Assembly: GCA_965267245.1 (NCBI GenBank)
Contig: OZ253939.1
Span: 1,674,001-1,738,000, forward strand
Direction of reading: 5' to 3'
Origin: JANSWY01 sp965267245
Lineage (GTDB): Bacteria > Bacteroidota > Bacteroidia > Cytophagales > Cyclobacteriaceae
DNA length: 64,000 nucleotides
In this document: piece after piece, positions 33,255 to 42,268 of the stretch
Layout of the letters: every line of letters begins with the position of its first letter
How positions within the stretch are numbered: the first letter of the stretch is position 1
Notes under the pieces: model-generated
What the model saw: the letters and a program-made list of their open reading frames with translations, nothing else
Told to the model about the DNA's origin: nothing
The model's database searches: none
Translations under genes and position numbers: made by a program

Positions 33255-33707
33255 ATGAAAAATAAAATAGACATAGAGCACCTCAAGAAAGAGAAAGAGA
33301 TATTTGAAGTTCCCGATGGGTACTTCGATAAGCTCACGTCTAATATTCAGGCCAGAATTCAAGAAGAATCCACTCCTGAAAGTTCGACTGTTCAGATTCC
33401 ACGATTGGCCTGGGTTACACCTGTTGTTGTAGTCGCAATAGCAGCTGTATTTTGGTTTTATCCAGGAGGTGATCCCGTGAGTGCAAATGAAATGCTTGCA
33501 GAAATTCCTACAGAAGAATTATTGGCCTATTTGGATAATTATGAGATCTCTGAAGATGAAATTGTGACTTACATGGGCGAACTAGACCTGGCAGACCTAC
33601 AATTTGATCATGAAGATACTGACTTGCTGAATGACATCAATATGGATGAACTGGAAGGCATAATGGATGATTTCAACCTTGATATTGAAGATTTGGAAAA
33701 TATTTAA
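33255..33707 (+). CDS. membrane protein, likely anti-sigma factor
   Basis: A 150-residue protein. A charged N-terminal helix region (IDIEHLKKEKEIFEVPDGYFDKLTSNIQARIQEE) precedes one transmembrane helix (WVTPVVVVAIAAVFWFYP). The C-terminal part is strongly acidic (EELLAYLDNYEISEDEIVTY, LEGIMDDFNLDIEDLENI). The EVPDGYFDKL stretch with a following anchor is common to anti-sigma-like partners of Bacteroidota ECF factors. Located 31 bases after the sigma gene, 14 bases before the next. Inferred partner of that sigma factor. Confidence 0.65.
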   Translation: MKNKIDIEHLKKEKEIFEVPDGYFDKLTSNIQARIQEESTPESSTVQIPRLAWVTPVVVVAIAAVFWFYPGGDPVSANEMLAEIPTEELLAYLDNYEISEDEIVTYMGELDLADLQFDHEDTDLLNDINMDELEGIMDDFNLDIEDLENI

Positions 33708-33721
33708 GCAGATTTGAAGCA

Positions 33722-34201
33722 ATGAAACAATTATTATTATTTGTTCTATTAATCACCTCAATAACATTCACTGGATTGGCACAAGATGCCAATGCTAAAA
33801 TAGAAGCAGCAAGGATAGCCTTGATCACTGAAAGGCTCAATCTAACACCGGATCAAGCTGAGAAATTCTGGCCAATCTATAAGGAGTACACCAACAAAAG
33901 AAGAGATATCAATCAACAGTTCCGTTCTCAGGTTGGAAATGTAGACCCTAATAGTGTATCTGATGAAGAAGCTAAAAAGCTCGTTCAGATGCAACTGGAA
34001 AAGAAACAGCAGGAACTTAATTTAGAAAAGCAGTATTCTGAAAGGATTCTGAATGTAATTTCAACCAGACAAATGGTGTCTCTCAGAAAAGCTGAACAGG
34101 ACTTTAAGATCTTGTTGATGGAGAAGATCAAACAAAGACAACAAATGCAACGGAATAGAATTCAGAATCAACAAAAGTTGAACCAAAGACGAAATAATTA
34201 A
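33722..34201 (+). CDS. periplasmic Spy/CpxP-like LTxxQ protein
   Basis: A 159-residue exported helical protein (signal MKQLLLFVLLITSITFTGLAQ). The motif LNLTPDQAEKFWPIYKEYTNKRRDINQQF (about residues 40-68) is the LTxxQ-like pattern of Spy/CpxP chaperones, and the C-terminus is Gln/Arg rich (KIKQRQQMQRNRIQNQQKL). It would bind unfolded envelope proteins. Last gene of the sigma / anti-sigma operon; a terminator follows. Confidence 0.75.
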   Translation: MKQLLLFVLLITSITFTGLAQDANAKIEAARIALITERLNLTPDQAEKFWPIYKEYTNKRRDINQQFRSQVGNVDPNSVSDEEAKKLVQMQLEKKQQELNLEKQYSERILNVISTRQMVSLRKAEQDFKILLMEKIKQRQQMQRNRIQNQQKLNQRRNN

Positions 34202-34221
34202 TTCCTAATAAATTACACCTT

Positions 34222-34257
34222 AAGCTATGGCAGATTCTGTCCATGGCTTTTTTATTT
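34222..34257 (+). terminator. rho-independent terminator after the LTxxQ gene
   Basis: AAGCTATGG (34222-34230) pairs with CCATGGCTT (34241-34249) with a 10-base loop and then TTTTTT. Confidence 0.8.
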
Positions 34258-34263
34258 TCGTAT

Positions 34264-35352
34264 ATGCGAAAGCTGTTGATCATAGCAACATTAATTACCT
34301 CACTTTCTATTCCGGCCAGAACCCAAACGCTGGAAGAATTAGAAGCTGAACTAGCCGCTCTTGAAACGGAGCTGGACTCATTTTCTATTTTCAGTTTACT
34401 GGATAGCATTTTGGCAATCGAACCAGATAAATCTGAGATCAATGTTGGTTTTGGATACTCCAGTCAGGTACTCACCGCTGGTCAAACCCTTTTTTCAAAC
34501 CAACATGGCTTTAATACATCTATTGGATACTATCATAAAAGTGGGGCATTCGCCAATTATGGAGGTTACATCAATAGCGAATACGAACCCAGGTACTTCT
34601 TACATAATTTATCAGCAGGATACATGGGGACAATCGGATCCAAGTGGAGTTTTACAGGAATAGCACAAACACAATTCTATGCAGACACCCTGAGTACACC
34701 TATCCCCCACTCCATATCAACAAGCTGGTCCTACTCACCGAAAAAGCTTTCCACCAGCTTGAATTACACCTTCTACTTCGGTGAACAAACTGCTCATCAA
34801 TTGATGCCTAGCATTTCCTATTTTGGATATAAGAGAAAGTTTTGGTTCCTAAAATCAATTTCAGCCTTCCCCACTGTCAATTTAATGATTGGGACACCAA
34901 ACGTTTTATATGCTTCAGTAGACAAAAGCTTCATCATCGACCAGTGGTTCCAAAATGAATTAACAGAAGAACAATACATTTGGCTTATCAGTACAAGCGC
35001 TCCCTTTTCCAGAAGACAAGTAACACTTTATGACGCCATTGCCTATAACCTGGAAGTAATTGAAAACAATAGACTGTCATTATTGACCACAATGATCAGT
35101 TTGCCTATCACACTTGGAATTACAGATCATCTGTCGTTGACATTAAGTTATACTTACCTTATCCCCAATGAACTGGTCCTGGGAACCATTGGTGAATACA
35201 ACGGATATGTACAAAGATTAGGAGAAATTTTACCCCAATTTCAGGAGAGACTGGATAGATTAAACAAAACAGTCTCATTTGACGGAACTGAAACAACCGG
35301 ATATTTTGGGGTGAATCTGCTATACAATATCCCTTTATCCAACATGAAGTAA
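34264..35352 (+). CDS. outer-membrane or periplasmic protein of unknown function
   Basis: A 362-residue exported protein. Start chosen at the ATG of MRKLLIIATLITSLSI, a signal peptide; the frame opens earlier at 34243 inside the preceding terminator. After the signal a short coiled coil (TLEELEAELAALETEL) leads into a beta-rich body with alternating residues (VGFGYSSQVLTAGQTLF, GGYINSEYEPRYF, ISLPITLGITDHLSLTLSYT) typical of outer-membrane barrels. No family assigned. Immediately upstream of pyrG but probably separately transcribed. Confidence 0.6.
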   Translation: MRKLLIIATLITSLSIPARTQTLEELEAELAALETELDSFSIFSLLDSILAIEPDKSEINVGFGYSSQVLTAGQTLFSNQHGFNTSIGYYHKSGAFANYGGYINSEYEPRYFLHNLSAGYMGTIGSKWSFTGIAQTQFYADTLSTPIPHSISTSWSYSPKKLSTSLNYTFYFGEQTAHQLMPSISYFGYKRKFWFLKSISAFPTVNLMIGTPNVLYASVDKSFIIDQWFQNELTEEQYIWLISTSAPFSRRQVTLYDAIAYNLEVIENNRLSLLTTMISLPITLGITDHLSLTLSYTYLIPNELVLGTIGEYNGYVQRLGEILPQFQERLDRLNKTVSFDGTETTGYFGVNLLYNIPLSNMK

Positions 35353-35437
35353 TTGACATTCAAGACAATTGAATTCCCATTCAAAATAAATCCAACTTAA
35401 TTTCCGTCACATTAGTAATGAATTGGTTACTTCTCCA

Positions 35438-35445
35438 TAACTTTG
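35438..35445 (+). promoter_or_regulatory. pyrG: possible -7 box upstream of pyrG
   Basis: TAACTTTG matches the Bacteroidota TAnnTTTG box. The corresponding upstream TTTG at about 19-21 bases is not convincing, so this is a weak prediction. Confidence 0.3.
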
Positions 35446-35478
35446 CATCCCGTATATAAAGAAATTCAAGCGCGATAA

Positions 35479-37101
35479 ATGGCATCTACGAAATATATCT
35501 TTGTTACGGGCGGTGTAACATCTTCACTTGGTAAAGGAATCATTTCAGCATCTTTAGCGAAACTAATTCAGGCAAGAGGCTTCTCTGTGACCATACAGAA
35601 ATTCGATCCCTACATCAATATTGATCCCGGAACATTAAACCCTTATGAACACGGCGAATGTTATGTAACTGATGATGGTGCCGAAACTGATCTTGACTTG
35701 GGACATTATGAGAGATTCCTGAACATCACTACCTCTCAGGCTAATAATGTGACAACAGGAAGGATTTACTACAATGTCATTACTAAAGAACGTCAAGGTG
35801 AATTTCTTGGTAAAACCGTCCAGGTAGTACCCCACATTACAGATGAAATTAAAAAGAGTTTTTACAAACTAGGCGAAACAGGTGAATATGATTTTGTAAT
35901 CACTGAAATTGGTGGTTGTGTAGGTGATATTGAATCTTTACCTTTCATTGAAGCCGTGAGACAGGCAAGATTTGAATTAGGGCCGGCTAACTTTGTATCT
36001 ATTCATCTAACACTGGTACCTTATCTTCAAGCTGCAGGTGAACTGAAGACAAAACCTACTCAGCACAGCGTAAAACAACTGTTAGAAGCAGGTATCCAAC
36101 CTGATATTTTGGTATGTAGGTCAGAAATGTCTCTTCCAAATGACATTAGAAAGAAATTAGCCTTGTTTTGCAACGTACCAATGAATTGCGTCATTGAAGC
36201 AAGGGATGCCGAAACAATTTATGATGTTCCTCTTTTAATGAGAAAGGAAAAACTAGATGAAAGGGTCCTTTCCAAATTAAAAGTATCTCATAAAAAAGAG
36301 CCTGTCATTGACAACTGGAAGGAATTCCTGGGAAGGTTGAAAAACCCAACGGATGAAGTGAAAATTGCATTGGTTGGTAAGTACGTAGAGTTGAAAGATG
36401 CCTATAAATCCATTGCAGAATCCTTTATCCATGCTGGAGCTCACAATGAATGTAAAGTTGACCTTAAATGGATACAATCAGAAGAAGTTGAAGAAAGCAC
36501 TGTCGATAAACTCCTAGATGAAGTGCATGGTATTCTGGTTGCTCCTGGTTTTGGAGAAAGAGGAATTGAAGGAAAAATACTGGCAGTGAAGTATGCCAGA
36601 GAAAATAAGAAACCATTTTTTGGCATTTGCCTGGGAATGCAATGTGCCTCAATAGAATTTGCCAGAAATGTATTGGGATTGAAAGACGCTTGTTCTACTG
36701 AAATGGACAGCGGCACACCAGATCCGATCATCGATATGATGGAAGATCAGAAAAAGATTACTGCTTTAGGAGGTACGATGAGATTGGGTTCATATGATTG
36801 CAACCTGGCCAAGGGTTCTAAAGCTTTTGCCGCATATGGACATGCAAAAATTCAGGAACGTCATCGTCACAGGTATGAATTTAACAACAAGTACTTGCAG
36901 CAATTTGAAAAAGCAGGTATGATTGCAACCGGAAAAAACCCGGACACCGATTTGGTAGAAATAGTAGAAATAAAGGATCATCCATGGTTTGTGGGGACAC
37001 AGTATCACCCTGAATTAAAGAGTACAGTGCTGAATCCGCATCCTTTGTTTTCAAAGTTCGTAAAAGCGTCATTGCAGTATAAGAAATCAAATAATAACTG
37101 A
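35479..37101 (+). CDS. pyrG: CTP synthase
   Basis: A complete 540-residue enzyme that converts UTP to CTP using ATP and glutamine. N-terminal synthetase domain with TGGVTSSLGKG and KFDPYINIDPGTLNPYEHGE; C-terminal class I glutamine amidotransferase domain with nucleophile C384 in FFGICLGMQ and the late QYHPELKS histidine/glutamate pair. Length and all motifs are normal. Followed after 22 bases by yidC, a common arrangement in this phylum. Confidence 0.98.
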   Translation: MASTKYIFVTGGVTSSLGKGIISASLAKLIQARGFSVTIQKFDPYINIDPGTLNPYEHGECYVTDDGAETDLDLGHYERFLNITTSQANNVTTGRIYYNVITKERQGEFLGKTVQVVPHITDEIKKSFYKLGETGEYDFVITEIGGCVGDIESLPFIEAVRQARFELGPANFVSIHLTLVPYLQAAGELKTKPTQHSVKQLLEAGIQPDILVCRSEMSLPNDIRKKLALFCNVPMNCVIEARDAETIYDVPLLMRKEKLDERVLSKLKVSHKKEPVIDNWKEFLGRLKNPTDEVKIALVGKYVELKDAYKSIAESFIHAGAHNECKVDLKWIQSEEVEESTVDKLLDEVHGILVAPGFGERGIEGKILAVKYARENKKPFFGICLGMQCASIEFARNVLGLKDACSTEMDSGTPDPIIDMMEDQKKITALGGTMRLGSYDCNLAKGSKAFAAYGHAKIQERHRHRYEFNNKYLQQFEKAGMIATGKNPDTDLVEIVEIKDHPWFVGTQYHPELKSTVLNPHPLFSKFVKASLQYKKSNNN

Positions 37102-37123
37102 TTAAAAGAGGAATAAGAGAGAA

Positions 37124-38962
37124 ATGGAAAAGAATCAGATAGTTGGGCTCGTGCTCATGTTGGTCATGTTGACCGTCTATTTTCAATTTTTTGCACCGGA
37201 TCCACCTCCACAACCAGAAAAGCTGGGCCAGGAGAATGTGGATACCGTTAAAAGAGCTAATGCTACACCAATGGAATCATCGGTGGCGGCTTTAGAAATA
37301 CCAGATTCACTTAAAAATGCAGTTCTGTTTGAGCAGTATGGAGCTTTTGCAACAATAGTCAAAGAAGATGCTGGAAGAGACGTTACCATTGAAAATGAAG
37401 TAATGCGTACAGTGCTTTCTTCACAAGGTGCCAAAATCAAAGAGATTGAGCTTAAAACTTACAAATCATTTGATGGTAGTCCGTTGGTTTTGTTAAATGA
37501 AGAAAGTAGCAATTTAAATATCTCATTTTTCCACTCTGGCAAGAAAATCGCGTTGCAGGACTTATCCTACAGTGTTTCTACCTCCGACGCTACTTTGAAT
37601 AAAGATGATACACTGAAAGTATCTTTTATCGCCAATATTGATTCTACCCGATCAATTGAACAGATATACACCTTCAATGGAAATGGTTATCAAATTGGAC
37701 ATGAGATTAAGACAAATGGGTTAAATGGCCTTGTTGATCAGCGAGACCTGGAATTGAAATGGATAAATAACCTGAGAGTTCTTGAAAAAGACCTGGAGCA
37801 AACCAGAGCCAGAACAAGTATCGTTTATGCTGAAACCGGTGAAGTATCTGATTTGAGTTCCAGAAGTGTCTCATTAGAAGAAGAAGACCTGGAAAATACT
37901 GTCGATTGGTTCTCCTTTAGTCAGAAATTCTTCACCAGTGGTATTATCACTAAATCTTCACCTTTCCAACAGGGATACCTAAGTATGGTTGGTGATGAAA
38001 AAGATTCAACTGTCGTGAAGACCATGACTGCAGAAATGACCATTCCTGTGAATGATGTAATGGGTGCCGGTTATGCAATGGAATACTATTTTGGACCTAA
38101 CAACTACAAAATTCTAAAAACGGTTACACCAGGTTTTGATGCTAATGTGGATCTTGGTTGGAGTGTTTTGAAGATTATCAATAAATGGTTGATCATTAAC
38201 ATTTTCCAGTGGTTAGAGCAGTACATTTCTAACTACGGAATCATTATCATGATCATGGTAATCCTTATCAAGCTTATGCTTTCACCATTGACGTACAAAT
38301 CACACATGTCAATGGCGAAGATGAGAGTCCTGAAACCAGAATTGGATGAAATCAAGGAGCGTGTAGGTGATGACATGCAAAAAGTACAGGTAGAGCAGAT
38401 GGAGCTTTACAAGAAAGCAGGCATTAATCCTTTGAGTGGTTGTATTCCAATGGTACTTCAAATGCCCGTGTTATTTGCCATGTTCTATTTCTTCCCGAAT
38501 TCAATCGAATTGAGACAGGAAGCATTTCTATGGGCAGATGACCTGTCAACTTATGACAGTGTGATCGATTTTTCTTTTACGATTCCTTTCTACGGAGATC
38601 ATGTGAGTTTATTTACATTACTGATGACTGCTTCCACGATATTATACACCTGGTCAAACAGTAGGGTATCTTCAGTAACCGGACCAATGAAGACCATGCA
38701 ATATGTTATGCCAGTCATGTTCCTATTCTTCCTAAACAATTACAGTGCAGGGCTAACATTCTATTACTTTGTGTCAAATATTGTTTCATTTGGTCAGATT
38801 GCACTCTTTAGAAAGTTTGTAGATGAAGACAAGATCAAAAAGATCATGGAAGAGAACAAGAAGAAAAATGCCAACAAGAAGAAATCAAAATTCCAATCAA
38901 GACTCGAGGATGCGATGAAGGCAAGTGAGCAGGCTAGAAAAGAAAAGTCTAAGAAAAAATAA
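37124..38962 (+). CDS. yidC: membrane protein insertase YidC
   Basis: A 612-residue Bacteroidota-type YidC: an N-terminal transmembrane helix (IVGLVLMLVMLTVYFQFF), a large periplasmic beta domain (about residues 80-355), then the conserved insertase core with five transmembrane segments (YGIIIMIMVILIKLMLSPLTYKS... GCIPMVLQMPVLFAMFYFFPNSIEL...). The basic tail (KKNANKKKSK) contacts ribosomes. Inserts and folds inner-membrane proteins with or without SecYEG. A terminator follows directly. Confidence 0.97.
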   Translation: MEKNQIVGLVLMLVMLTVYFQFFAPDPPPQPEKLGQENVDTVKRANATPMESSVAALEIPDSLKNAVLFEQYGAFATIVKEDAGRDVTIENEVMRTVLSSQGAKIKEIELKTYKSFDGSPLVLLNEESSNLNISFFHSGKKIALQDLSYSVSTSDATLNKDDTLKVSFIANIDSTRSIEQIYTFNGNGYQIGHEIKTNGLNGLVDQRDLELKWINNLRVLEKDLEQTRARTSIVYAETGEVSDLSSRSVSLEEEDLENTVDWFSFSQKFFTSGIITKSSPFQQGYLSMVGDEKDSTVVKTMTAEMTIPVNDVMGAGYAMEYYFGPNNYKILKTVTPGFDANVDLGWSVLKIINKWLIINIFQWLEQYISNYGIIIMIMVILIKLMLSPLTYKSHMSMAKMRVLKPELDEIKERVGDDMQKVQVEQMELYKKAGINPLSGCIPMVLQMPVLFAMFYFFPNSIELRQEAFLWADDLSTYDSVIDFSFTIPFYGDHVSLFTLLMTASTILYTWSNSRVSSVTGPMKTMQYVMPVMFLFFLNNYSAGLTFYYFVSNIVSFGQIALFRKFVDEDKIKKIMEENKKKNANKKKSKFQSRLEDAMKASEQARKEKSKKK

Positions 38963-38993
38963 AATTCTTGTTGTAGCGATATTAGATTAATGG

Positions 38994-39022
38994 AAAGGCG
39001 GTTCAATCACCGCCTTTTTTAT
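38994..39022 (+). terminator. rho-independent terminator of yidC
   Basis: AAAGGCGGT (38994-39002) pairs with ACCGCCTTT (39009-39017), 6-base loop, T run. Confidence 0.9.
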
Positions 39023-39247
39023 TTAAAGCCTATTTAGGTCTTTCCTTTTGTAGGAGTGCTTTAAAAATGTATAGGTAACTACCTGATTCTAGGCGCCTTC
39101 AAAATGTGCATAACTTTGTGGATTGTTAACAACTTTCCCACAAATTGATCAGTTCCTACTTAGTTATGCAAATTCTTTCTTTTAAAAACTATATTTGTTG
39201 TTCTAATTTTATAGTGACTTTAAAAACTTACGATTATTCCAATCACT
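39023..39247. other. intergenic region with DnaA-box-like inverted pair
   Basis: AT-rich spacer before parA. TTTGTGGA and TCCCACAAA face each other at about 39115-39143, separated by TTGTTAACAACT, itself palindromic. This resembles two DnaA boxes in inverted orientation with a short AT-rich tract. It may be an origin-proximal or regulatory site; no gene. Confidence 0.35.
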
Positions 39248-40021
39248 ATGGGTAAAATTATTTCAATCGCGAATCAAAAGGGTGGAGTAGGTAAAACCAC
39301 TTCTTCTATCAATCTTGGAGCAAGTTTTGCTGCACTGGAAATGAAGACATTAGTTGTGGATGCAGATCCACAGGCCAATGCCACATCTGGTTTAGGAATC
39401 AATCCAAGAGAAGTGGACAACAGCATATACGAATGCATGGTGGATGGAGTAGATCCACAGGAATGCATCGTGAAGTCTGATGTACAATACCTTGACATCA
39501 TTCCATCTCATATTGACCTGGTAGGTGCCGAAGTAGAAATGGTAAGCATCGAGAACAGGGAAGAGAAAATGAAGCAGGTATTGGCCAAAGTAGCCCACGA
39601 ATATGATTATGTGATCATTGATTGCTCGCCTTCACTTGGACTTGTTACAATCAACGCGTTAACCGCTTCCGATTCTGTAATCATCCCTGTGCAATGTGAG
39701 TATTTTGCCCTGGAAGGGTTAGGAAAATTATTGAATACAATAAAAATCATCCAGGGAAGATTAAACCCGGAATTAGAAATAGAAGGTATCTTATTGACCA
39801 TGTACGACCTTCGATTGAACCTGTCTAATCAGGTGGTTGAAGAGATCAATACACATTTCAAGAGCATGGTATTTAAGACTTTAATACCCAGAAACATTAA
39901 ATTAAGTGAATCTCCAAGCTTTGGTATGCCGGCTATTGCACACGATGCGGATAGCAAAGGTGCCATCAGCTATTTGAATTTAGCGAAAGAGATCCTGGAG
40001 AGAAACGAAGTAAAGGCTTAG
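39248..40021 (+). CDS. parA: chromosome-partitioning ATPase ParA
   Basis: A 257-residue ParA/Soj ATPase with the deviant Walker A KGGVGKTTSSINL, the DADPQANATSGLG loop and the VIIDCSPSLGLVTINAL Walker B. It acts with ParB on parS to segregate the chromosome. First gene of parA-parB-DUF5683-dapB-lepB, the conserved order in this phylum. ParB follows after 22 bases. Confidence 0.96.
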   Translation: MGKIISIANQKGGVGKTTSSINLGASFAALEMKTLVVDADPQANATSGLGINPREVDNSIYECMVDGVDPQECIVKSDVQYLDIIPSHIDLVGAEVEMVSIENREEKMKQVLAKVAHEYDYVIIDCSPSLGLVTINALTASDSVIIPVQCEYFALEGLGKLLNTIKIIQGRLNPELEIEGILLTMYDLRLNLSNQVVEEINTHFKSMVFKTLIPRNIKLSESPSFGMPAIAHDADSKGAISYLNLAKEILERNEVKA

Positions 40022-40043
40022 AGCATTTTTGTAGGGAGAGACA

Positions 40044-40928
40044 ATGGCAAAGAAGAGAACCGGATTAGGAAGAGGATTAGGTGCATTATTAGATGAGCAG
40101 GGCTCTCACAGTACCGATGTACTCAGTGGAGAGGGTGCTGCACCAAAAGGAGGAATCAATGAAATATTACTTGATTCAATAGAAGTTAATCCTTTTCAGC
40201 CAAGAACAGATTTTAACCAGGAGGCACTTGAAGAGCTATCAGAATCCATAAAGATTCAGGGCATCATTCAGCCAATTACTGTAAGACAACTCAACGATAA
40301 CAGCTATCAACTGATTTCCGGAGAAAGGCGTCTTCAGGCATCCAAACTTGCTGGCCTGGAAAAAGTTCCTGCTTACATTCGGAAGGCTGATGATCAGCAA
40401 ATGCTGGAAATGGCTCTTATCGAAAATATACAGCGAGAGAATCTAAACGCCATTGAAATTGCATTAAGTTACCAAAGACTACTTTCAGAATGTGATTTAA
40501 AACAAGAGGAACTTGGTGATCGTGTTGGTAAAAAAAGAGCTACTGTCAACAACTACCTGAGACTTCTCAAACTACCTCCAGACATTCAGATTGCATTAAG
40601 AGACGGTAAACTTTCTATGGGACATGCACGCGCCATTATTAATATTGAAAGCGTAGACCTTCAACTCGACATTGCAAGACAAATAATTGAGAACGACCTT
40701 TCCGTAAGAAAAGTGGAGGAACTGGTTCGTCAAAAAACGAAACCAGCTGCAGAAAAGCCTGAAAAACCAGAACCTTCTTATGAGATCGTGAAACTGCAGG
40801 ATAAAATGTCTTCTCACTTTGGCACTAAAATAAAAATCAACTCAGACGTTAATAACAAGGGTGAAATAAAGATTCCTTTTATGTCAACAGACGACCTCAA
40901 CAGGATTCTTGACATTCTGGATATGTAA
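40044..40928 (+). CDS. parB: chromosome-partitioning protein ParB
   Basis: A 294-residue ParB/Spo0J protein. The CTPase/ParB-N domain carries NPFQPRTDFNQEALEELSESI and GERRLQASKLAGL; the middle helix-turn-helix (EELGDRVGKKRATVNNYLRLLKLPP) binds parS; the C-terminal ~50 residues dimerise. It overlaps the next gene by one base. I found no clear parS (TGTTTCACGTGAAACA-like) site in this window. Confidence 0.96.
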   Translation: MAKKRTGLGRGLGALLDEQGSHSTDVLSGEGAAPKGGINEILLDSIEVNPFQPRTDFNQEALEELSESIKIQGIIQPITVRQLNDNSYQLISGERRLQASKLAGLEKVPAYIRKADDQQMLEMALIENIQRENLNAIEIALSYQRLLSECDLKQEELGDRVGKKRATVNNYLRLLKLPPDIQIALRDGKLSMGHARAIINIESVDLQLDIARQIIENDLSVRKVEELVRQKTKPAAEKPEKPEPSYEIVKLQDKMSSHFGTKIKINSDVNNKGEIKIPFMSTDDLNRILDILDM

Positions 40929-41509
40929 TGAGAAAGATTTTATTGTTTGTAATTATAGGATTGGCGACATGCCACCTGACAGAAGCTCAAATAGATTCAA
41001 ATACCGATTCTCTGGTTGTGAAAAGCCTGGAGGATGTAGAGCTGTTTGAGGAAATTTCCACCAAGGACCCAAACAGAGCAGCTATGCTATCAGCTGTTTT
41101 TCCCGGATTAGGACAGGTGTACAATGAACAATACTGGAAACTTCCAATTGTCTACGGAGTAGGGTTTACATTGGGATATTACATCAAATACAATCACGAT
41201 TATTACCAGAGTCTGCAAAATGCTTTGCGAGCGTTAGAGGATAATGATCCCAACACAATAAATCCCTATACAAACCTCAATGCAAGTACATTAACTACCC
41301 GAACCGAAAGATTCAGAAGGGATAGAGACTTTCTGATAATTGTTTCTACCCTGGCTTATCTTCTCAACATTGTTGATGCTCATATCTCAGCTCATCTGGA
41401 AGAATTTGCAATCAACAAGGAACTATCCTTAGTTTTGCAGCCATCAACAAGCACATTACCCAACGGATACAATGCCATGGGACTGTCCCTGGCACTAAAA
41501 TTTAAGTAA
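40928..41509 (+). CDS. DUF5683 domain protein
   Basis: A 193-residue exported or membrane-associated protein (signal ending near LTEAQ). The block AAMLSAVFPGLGQVYNEQYWKLPIVYG, with the following GFTLGYYIKYN helix, is the DUF5683 signature found between parB and dapB across Bacteroidota. Two hydrophobic stretches suggest membrane association. Function unknown. Overlaps parB by one base and ends one base before dapB. Confidence 0.85.
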   Translation: MRKILLFVIIGLATCHLTEAQIDSNTDSLVVKSLEDVELFEEISTKDPNRAAMLSAVFPGLGQVYNEQYWKLPIVYGVGFTLGYYIKYNHDYYQSLQNALRALEDNDPNTINPYTNLNASTLTTRTERFRRDRDFLIIVSTLAYLLNIVDAHISAHLEEFAINKELSLVLQPSTSTLPNGYNAMGLSLALKFK

Positions 41510-41510
41510 T

Positions 41511-42230
41511 ATGAAAATCTTATTGATAGGCTATGGCAAAATGGGCCAGGCCATCGAGCGTCTTGCTAAAGAAAGAGGCCATGAAATAGCAGGAACAATT
41601 GATGTATCAAATCTTGACGAACTTAAATCTATTGATCCATTAACGGTAGATGTAGCCATCGAATTCACAAGACCAGAATCCGCTTTTGAGAACCTTAAAG
41701 TCTGTATGGAAAGAGGAATCAAAGTAATCTCTGGCACAACTGGATGGCTGGAAAATTTGGATCAGATAGAAGCATTGTGCCAATCTCAAAATGGGACTTT
41801 CATGTATGCTTCCAATTATAGTCTGGGTGTAAATCTGTTCTTTAAGCTAAACGAGTATCTTTCGAGGCTTATGAATGCCCACCACCAGTACAATCCCACG
41901 ATGACCGAGACTCATCATATTCATAAACTAGATGCTCCAAGTGGAACCGCAATTACCCTGGCTGAAGGACTAATGAAGCATTCCAATATTAAATCCAACT
42001 GGGTCAATCAGAAAACAGAAAAAAGTAACGAACTTGAAATTATTTCGTTGCGGGAAGGTGAAGTACCTGGAACACATGTGGTCACTTATTCCACGCCAAT
42101 GGATGAAATTGAGATCAAACACACAGCCCATACACGAGACAGTTTTGCTTTGGGAGCAGTTATTGTAGCTGAGTGGATTGCAGACAAAGCAGGTGTTCTT
42201 ACAATGGACGACTTTTTACAAATCAATTAG
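41511..42230 (+). CDS. dapB: 4-hydroxy-tetrahydrodipicolinate reductase
   Basis: A 239-residue enzyme of the diaminopimelate/lysine pathway. NAD(P)-binding GYGKMGQAIERLAKERGHE at the N-terminus, and the substrate-side motif ETHHIHKLDAPSGTAITLAEG with the catalytic His pair and Lys. The family's usual mid-domain and C-terminal QLNA-like end are present. It supplies DAP for peptidoglycan and lysine. Tightly packed with DUF5683 and lepB. Confidence 0.95.
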   Translation: MKILLIGYGKMGQAIERLAKERGHEIAGTIDVSNLDELKSIDPLTVDVAIEFTRPESAFENLKVCMERGIKVISGTTGWLENLDQIEALCQSQNGTFMYASNYSLGVNLFFKLNEYLSRLMNAHHQYNPTMTETHHIHKLDAPSGTAITLAEGLMKHSNIKSNWVNQKTEKSNELEIISLREGEVPGTHVVTYSTPMDEIEIKHTAHTRDSFALGAVIVAEWIADKAGVLTMDDFLQIN

Positions 42231-42268
42231 TAAATAAACTTTTATATTGCGCCAAAATTAAGGATTAA

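Noticed and set aside
39023..40928. parS site near parAB
   Set aside because: I looked for TGTTTCACGTGAAACA-like palindromes here and across the window and saw none.
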